Source: Siphonodentalium dalli
Lineage: Eukaryota; Mollusca; Scaphopoda; Gadilida; Siphonodentaliidae
Direction: 5' to 3'
NCBI GenBank assembly: GCA_032622095.1
Contig: CP136063.1
Span: 146,499,379 to 146,563,378 of the forward strand
Length of the DNA stretch: 64,000 bases
Shown: one piece after another, positions 57,790-64,000 of the stretch
How the letters are laid out: every line of letters begins with the position of its first letter
How positions within the stretch are numbered: position 1 is the first letter of the stretch
Translations under genes and position numbers: made by a program
The notes under the pieces: generated by a model
What the model was told of the DNA's origin: nothing
What the model saw: only the letters and a program-made list of their open reading frames with translations
The model's database searches: none

Positions 57790-59337
57790 AAGCCGGTCAT
57801 AACACCACATTTTATTTTGGTCAAAGCGCCATATAATTGGACAGAATGTCACCTAATTCTGGTCTAAACGCCACTATCGATTTGGTCAAATCACCACATA
57901 GTTTATTGTATGATAAGTACTAATTTTTAAGGTATACATGCAACATATTATATTTATATCGCATTGATTATAATAAATCAATGTTGATTTTGAAGACAGA
58001 CGACAACTTTGAGTTTTTACTTATCTTTATTAATTTCGAATGATACACAATAAAACACAACAATAATATAATAACGCGATTATATGTAGGTCAGTTTAAT
58101 ATAAAACAAAAAATTTGGAAGTGTTCATGTTCCATACACATGACTTGCTCTATAACATTTAAGAACATCGAGACTACATTGTCAACATGTATATGAATGT
58201 TATATGACTGACTATTTATTCCCTAAATACCACTATTGTTTGACGATCTAATCTAAATCGTCGGATCACACTGAGTGATCAGATCAGACTCTTACGGAAA
58301 TTGCCGAGATCCGCCGAATTAACAAGGACAGACTATTTAACCGTTTAAAAAAAGAGTATGTAACTATTAAACTAGTGATGTGACTGTGTTCGTTTTCAGC
58401 CCCGTTATATCCAGTAGGAAGAAATTGAAACTGCTGAAGTGAAAACATCTGTAATTAGATGGTTATTATTGTTTATTGGGCGTCATATAATAAACCTTTT
58501 ATCCCAGCAGTGAGTTGATCTGTGTCATCGCATCATGTCTCGTTGAGGTGGGCAGATTGCTGGATCAAACTTGCTTGTTTCATCCGGCAATATGCCCATC
58601 GCAACTCGACGTGATACAATGGCACGGTTGTATAATATGGATTTATAAAAATAAAATCTAATCTAAATCTAGTAAATGAATACTTTGCACAGGGCGTGCG
58701 ATGCAGGCGACATCACAGAAAACGCTGCTGCAGGATTACATCAGCGCATCAGACGACTCACAAGACTGGTGTGAATTTATGTATACATAAATTTATGTAC
58801 ATGTATAAAATTCCAATCACATCAGCGGCACTGAAAGTGAAACTAAAGTTATTATTCAATTTTGTTTAAGGGGGAGGTCAAGTGACCTGCGGAGCAAAAG
58901 TTAAAAAGTTGCATATACTTCTGAGTGACTTGATGTGGTATTGGAAACAACAGGTATTTGTGTGGCGGTATCCATTTGGAATTTGTTCCATTATAATGTT
59001 GGTGTATTTAGTTTTGAATTTTATATTGATTTTAAAATGTAGGTCATGTGAATAGTGTCAGTGATGTAATTCCAGAAAAAAATTCTCAGAAATGTATTTA
59101 TTGCAAAATTTTATAATTTACCTAGCACACCGGGTCCTACTAAACAACGAACACAAACAAACACAAACAAACAAACGAACACAGGTCTAAAAAGCAGAAT
59201 AGAAGTGTGTGGGGGTCCATTCTATGTGTATGTGGTGTTATTTCGACCTTTGGTGGCTTAATTTTTGAGTTATTAGCATTATTTGAATACAAAGCTACTA
59301 AACAACAAACACAAACGAACATAACATTGGCCCTACA
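57790..59337. other. No gene seen
   Basis: 57800-57900 has three or four loose copies of GGTC(A/T)AA..CGCCA(C/T)AT. 59128-59175 is AACAAACAC-type low complexity, repeated near 59298. No supported frame. Confidence 0.4.
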
Positions 59338-59433
59338 GCACTATAAGGGTCATGCAGGGTGTTAATTAACTACCGCTTACTCTAACGCTTATACTCTGTC
59401 TCTTTGTTAATTACCGAGTTGTTTTGACTTTGT

Positions 59434-59646
59434 TTAACTCCCCTCAGTTTTTATCTGGGCTTGGGACCAGAAGATTTTATAGAAGTCAGCCGGATTTAAT
59501 GTTATATATTTTTGATAAAATTTGGTAGGCACGGTCTCATTTCGCTGGCGTGATTTGTTACGTAAATGCATCTTTGAGTTTAAGATTTCACATGTACATG
59601 AATGATTATGAGAAGTACTGCTAATTATTTTTTCAACATGACGCAC
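59434..59646 (-). pseudogene. Unidentified basic frame at the end of the inverted-repeat element
   Basis: A 70-codon minus-strand frame (SCTCEILNSKMHLRNKSRQR, then NETVPTKFYQKYITLNPADF) whose 3' end lies within the left inverted repeat. It is not recognised and could be a last exon or chance. It follows, on the same strand, the frames at 60008-60184 and 59722-59880. Confidence 0.25.
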
Positions 59647-59721
59647 TTTGATCGAACAAGCATGTCGCGCAAACTCGGATTTTAATCACTCATTTGTCGA
59701 GAATCTCAGGCAATGGAGAGT

Positions 59722-59880
59722 TTAATTCTGTGAAATTGCATTTAAAAATGCTTGCGATTTCAACATTTCTGCATTGAACAATTTATTTTCGCGTTCCAAG
59801 CGTTTTGATTTAGTTTCATCCTCCTCAGTTAGAATTACCATGTGTTTGTTCAATTGGCTGAAAGCTGAAATGGAATCGTA
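59722..59880 (-). pseudogene. Unidentified coiled-coil-like frame
   Basis: The minus strand reads SAFSQLNKHMVILTEEDETK, then SKRLERENKLFNAEMLKSQA and stops at TAA. It is charged and helix-forming. TTTCAG sits just before, a possible splice acceptor, but the reading phase does not fit the preceding candidate exon. No family assigned. Confidence 0.3.
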
Positions 59881-60007
59881 CATCATGGACAGGTAAATTG
59901 AAATACGTTGCAACACAAAAATCATTATCTAATCGAAAACCTGAGAGATGGTTGGTCATTCGTTGGTTGCAAATTTTTTTTGCTTGGGATCAGTGATTGT
60001 CACTCAC

Positions 60008-60184
60008 AAAATTAAGAAGTCTTCGAATCCGTCTGTCTCGTTGTTCAGCTGGCATGTTTGTCCAAATTTTGTGTCTGACTTTCGAAGAAGATGCAATATC
60101 TGATGAGGTAAAATCCCCGCCCCCGTGGAGGGCTCCTCGAATGTCACGCAGTTGGTCAGTCACTATTTCATTGAATTTTGCTTT
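60008..60184 (-). pseudogene. Candidate exon of an unknown gene within the inverted-repeat element
   Basis: A minus-strand open stretch of 59 codons bounded by CTAG upstream and GTGAGT downstream. It reads KAKFNEIVTDQLRDIRGALH, GGGDFTSSDIASSSKVRHKI, then WTNMPAEQRDRRIRRLLNF. The composition is protein-like and the borders fit splice sites. I do not recognise it. It may be a gene carried by the element, such as an accessory protein. Confidence 0.4.
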
Positions 60185-60513
60185 CTAGTATTGAAAACTT
60201 ATATGATCCCAGTGCAGATAAAGAGATCCACGCATGCAGAATAGGCACTTCATTTGAATTATATTTCCTTAAAATATTGGGATTTTAAAGCTAATTGTAA
60301 ACTGAACTGAAATTTGTTTTAAATCCGCCTGACTTCTATGACGTTTCCTGGTCGCAAGCTCAGATAAAGGGTGAGGGGAGTTAAACAAGGACTTATAGTG
60401 AATTAAATAAAGTCAAAACAACTCAGAGATGTGTAATTAACAAGAATATAGAGTAAGCCGTATCTAGAGTAAGCGGCAGTTCATTAACACCTTGATTAAC
60501 AGCTTATAGTGCG

Positions 60514-61560
60514 TTCTTAATCACGTGATTGGATACGAGGCATGCTGCCATGTTGGATGTATAGACATCCATAAGCAAGCACTGAGTTAATAGGATTAAT
60601 TAAGAAAGCTACTTTTAAAACCTCTTGTTGTGGCTTCGACGGAATTAGTTGCAATATTTGCCAACGCTATTAATAATCATGAACAACAGTTCTAAAAGAA
60701 ATACATCGAAATGTTAGATAAACCTACTATAGGGGTGCGATATTTATTAAAAAGAATTGAGTGTAGACTCGGAACTGTCGCCAAACGTTACAGATCCATA
60801 CATACGCCATTACATTCGTGTTAATCACAGTTATGTTTTGAAATAAAATTATTACAGGCTTACCTAATTTGTTTTCAATGAATGATAATGTAGTCCATGT
60901 ATTATCGAAACAAATGAGCTCCCCGGTGTTGCATTTATGTGTGTTTTAAAACGCTGTATGCATGTAACATGACAATATAGCTTCATTCCGATATTTTCAA
61001 GCAAGATGGCTAGGTGTGTGTAGAAGCATCTTCTAAAAGTGTCATTCGTTTGATAACAAAAACAAATAGAGCAACTTTGAAAAAACAAAGAGTGATTTTT
61101 GGCCATTTCCGATAACCAACAAAGATCGATGCTTACGTGTGAATCAAATTGCGTAACAAACGCCATTATATAACTTCAATATAGAATAGACTATCTAATA
61201 TCGGAACAGTGCTAATTTATAGCTCCCACCTTGATGAAATAACTTGAAGCTGACCGGAGGTGTACATGTCGTAATTAATCTATAATCTCTCATTTGTTAA
61301 ACAGTACACCCTCAGGCATCAAATTTAAAGTTGGCAAAAAATAAATATAACAATAAACATATCCGTTTCCCGTAACTTGGCTGAATCACATTAAAGGTGT
61401 CAACAACTTTGCGACTGTATGCAAAGGATTACCAAATAGTGTTTTTTTTTAATTCCACATCTTATTTGGCCATCATTAAGTACATGAAAGAAAAACACCC
61501 ATGATGGAGTCAGTTACTCGTTGTCATGTGGCAACAATAGCTCAAAGTGAACTCGTTCGA
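60514..61560. other. No gene seen
   Basis: 60864-61166 has a 100-codon minus-strand frame (MAFVTQFDSHVSIDLCWLSE) without a recognisable domain. I leave it unsupported. Confidence 0.35.
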
Positions 61561-61689
61561 TGAAGGTTGCATGTACACAGCGCGAACCACGTGCAATGTG
61601 TGAAATTTCTTGTCATTCTCTTGGAAAACTTTTGTTGATTCCCAATTACATGTGTGCATTGTGGCAGCCATGTGGAGAAAGCTTTAGAT

Positions 61690-62203
61690 TCTCAAATGGA
61701 TTAACTTCGATTAAGTTAAACGTTTGCAGAAGATCATACAGGTCTTATCCATGCCAACATGGGTTCAGGAGTGCGTGGTCCTGTCAAACGCAACTTCTCG
61801 AATACGTGGAACACATTTCTTCAGAAATGGATAAGAACAACCCAGTGGACGTATTATATTGGACTTCAAAAAGGCAGTCCCGCATCAGCGCCTGATTCAA
61901 AAGTTGTCATCATATGGAGTCCAAGGGACAATGTTGGCATGGATAAATTGTTTCTTTTCAGATAGAAAGCAGTGTGTGCGCATAAACTCAACATCTTCGT
62001 CATGGCAGAATGTAACTAGTGGTGTTCCCCAAGGAAGTGTTTTAGGACCTGCTTTATTTTTAATTTTCATCAACGACTTACCAGAAAACGTTGATTGTCT
62101 ATGCAAAATATTTGCAGATGATACAAAATTAATTTTAAATCAACTAAGATCGGATATGCAGAAATGCATAGATTCTGTATGCCGGTGGCCACGGCGCAAT
62201 TAA
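61690..62203 (+). pseudogene. Second LINE reverse transcriptase fragment
   Basis: In one frame PCQHGFRSAWSCQTQLLEYV leads to NNPVDVLY. A frameshift near 61856 moves to the next frame: [40 protein letters not shown] and [13 protein letters not shown], then DSVCRW. The blocks QHGFR..SC.TQLLE, +[29 protein letters not shown]+IN and FADDTK are classical non-LTR RT. The catalytic FADD is intact here, unlike the 32-38 kb LINE. The KAFD motif is shortened to KAVP. The fragment ends abruptly after CRW, with no thumb, and has no endonuclease upstream, so it is truncated on both sides. A CR1-like group is likely. Confidence 0.88.
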
Positions 62204-62209
62204 TATTCA

Positions 62210-64000
62210 TAACACATCATCGAACGGGACTATACTATTTTGATTTTTTAGTTTGTAATTTTATATCTTTACATTCAACTGTAAATAACATTGTATGCAC
62301 AAATCACTCATTGATAGGCAATGCACACGAATGAGACACTTGATTATAATTATAGATAGATAGATAGATAATTTTTTAATAGCTAAAAGATGCAAAATTT
62401 GCAGACAATTGAGCATAAGCATATATACAAAAGAGTAACACAGAGTGTGACTTTAATATAGTATAAATATAAAAAGTATAGATATATAAATATAACAAGA
62501 ATGCAGCTTGACAGTTCTGTAGAGGGACAAGATAGTGAATAAACCTAGCTTAGTAATGACTACTAAATAGATACTCATACCTTTAAATATATATACAGGG
62601 TTTCCGCCAGGGGGAAATTAATGAGTCCGTATTGGAGAAACACATAACGTGACGGGGCGACCATGGTTCGTCCTGTTGGGCGAAAATTTTGTTATTTGAC
62701 ACTGAAAAGAAGCCGTTTCCTTGCACCTGAGTGTCCCACAAAGCAATCCAAAGCTATACGTATATTATGCAAGTCTATCATTTCCGTCGGTGCATTAATT
62801 CTGTTGATGGTATCCAATAGTTAGTCATTTAATTACGTACGTAAGACTGCCTGATTGAAGACTATATAAATGAACGAGCTACAAGTTTAATACAATGTTT
62901 ACAAATTTATAACTTACAACAAGATTCCAACAGGTAGAATGAATCTAAACACTAAAAAGCATCTACGCATTGACCAATAACATCTAGCAAGGAGAATTGA
63001 ATAAAGTATTTCTTAGAATTTCAAGATGTAGCGTCAGTGAAAATGAAACTGACAGGATTATATAATCTGTCAATCGTAAAACTATTTGTGCGCGGTGACG
63101 ACCTACTGCAGGGTTTGTCTGCAGGAGATATTTATAGCGGCGAAATACGAATGGTAGAGAAATCTTTCACCCGGAACGCGTAGCTTGTTCAATAGTCTGT
63201 ATTATTCCAACAACTGATGACCGCAGTCCGTAGCTATAGAACAGAATTTTAGCCAACATGTTATAAAATGTAATTGAGTTTTGGCGGGAAATGTGAACAT
63301 GTGCGTCGTTGATTATTGTGCTTGGGGACAACGAAACTATTATTGATCGTACTTTGACTTTATCTCCATATTGGGGGGAGGAGTATGTGTTCGTGTTTAT
63401 CCTCCATGCATGTAATATGGCTCAAATGAATGGTGTTCTCACTATGAATTCCCGCTATAAAGACTGATTTGGGACAAGTTCCGTATTATTGTGAAATAAA
63501 TGACTTTGGGATTTTGTTAAGTATGCATGGCAATATACGCATAATAATCAACACACGTAGAGAATCACATGTATTTTTCAGAAACTTCACTTACCGGTAC
63601 ATCGAACTCAAAACAAATGATAATACAGCAATAAGATAAATGATCAACATTGAGTAGTTTCATCCACGAAAATCCAGTGCATAAAAATATCCCCGACTCA
63701 GCACGGGGTCTTCGAGCGTGAGTAGTTTCATCCATGGAATCCCGTGCACAAGAATATATCCGCAGTCAACAGTACGGCAGTCTTTGATGTTACCGCGACA
63801 TGTATTACGCGGTATCTAATGTCGCTATTTGACACCTCTTTCTTATTGTTTTTTCAGGAGATGGACTGTGTCGATTTCATTTTGTCAATATTAATGAAAA
63901 TAAGAGTAGATATATAGCATGTCGACACAGACAAGACTGAAAAAGTTTTTAATAACGTCATTTATTTGTGTATGAGCGGGATTTCATGCAACGAGCGACG
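62210..64000. other. No gene seen; short repeats
   Basis: 62352-62371 is (GATA)n. 62598-62690 is a repeat start (ggtttccgccagggggaa) similar in kind to 5143 and 11996. 63653-63750 is a tandem duplication of about 70 bp (GAGTAGTTTCATCCA...). No supported coding frame. Confidence 0.45.

Larger units (their letters stand above)
59338..60513 (-). mobile_element. Element with inverted repeats of about 150 bp
   Basis: GCACTATAAG (59338-59347) and its inverse (60504-60513) mark the edges. Inside, GGTGTTAATTAACTACCGCT on the left matches the inverse of the right side (GGTGTTAATGAACTGCCGCT). The match continues through GAGTTGTTTTGACTTT, GTTTAACTCCCCTCA and TATCTG(G/A)GCTTG, about 110-150 bp in all. 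I could not find a convincing target duplication. The internal frames are on the minus strand. Confidence 0.7.

Overview
The window looks like AT-rich nuclear DNA from an invertebrate animal. There are no closely packed ORFs and no operons. The one conserved host gene I recognise is split by introns with GT/AG borders. Most of the rest is transposon-derived. A lophotrochozoan, probably a mollusc, is my best guess. It rests on the overall style of the repeats (tandem modules with GGCCATAACTC- and AAGTCGAAAA-like cores, followed by GGAC/AGAC microsatellite) and is inference, not proof.

Host gene: four exons on the minus strand (30378-30572, 27828-27927, 19674-19799, 11685-11897) encode the N-terminal ATPase region and first coiled coil of SMC5, part of the SMC5/6 complex. 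Reading phases join exactly across all three introns (about 2.5, 8.0 and 7.8 kb). The first coding exon(s) and everything after the first coiled coil were not found here.

Layout. 1-1480: two transposase-like gene fragments. 1761-4046: a Harbinger-like element with a TAA target duplication. 5609-9727 and 13000-18686: two large hairpin-ended elements; the second contains a foldback with long inverted arms and broken Ty3/gypsy pol. 19.8-32.1 kb: SMC5 introns and upstream DNA carrying small inverted-repeat elements (TTAA-flanked, 10-bp-flanked and hAT-type) and a 23-bp satellite. 32.3-38.1 kb: a minus-strand LINE split by a 3.8-kb DNA transposon with a 5-bp duplication. 39.0-41.0 kb: two tandem-repeat elements with hairpin ends. 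41.8-43.3 kb: a hAT remnant invaded by a 42-bp minisatellite. 43508-51958: a young non-autonomous LTR retrotransposon whose 3' LTR is split by a hAT transposon with a nearly intact transposase gene. 54.1-57.8 kb: two more tandem-repeat hairpin elements with a non-autonomous hAT between them. 59.3-60.5 kb: an element with long inverted repeats. 61.7-62.2 kb: a second LINE reverse transcriptase fragment.

The most unusual theme is a recurrent architecture seen six to eight times: diverged 150-190 bp modules in tandem, then GGAC/AGAC microsatellite, then a terminal hairpin. In several copies one hairpin arm reappears at the opposite end of the element. The hairpin sequence differs between families while the pairing is kept.
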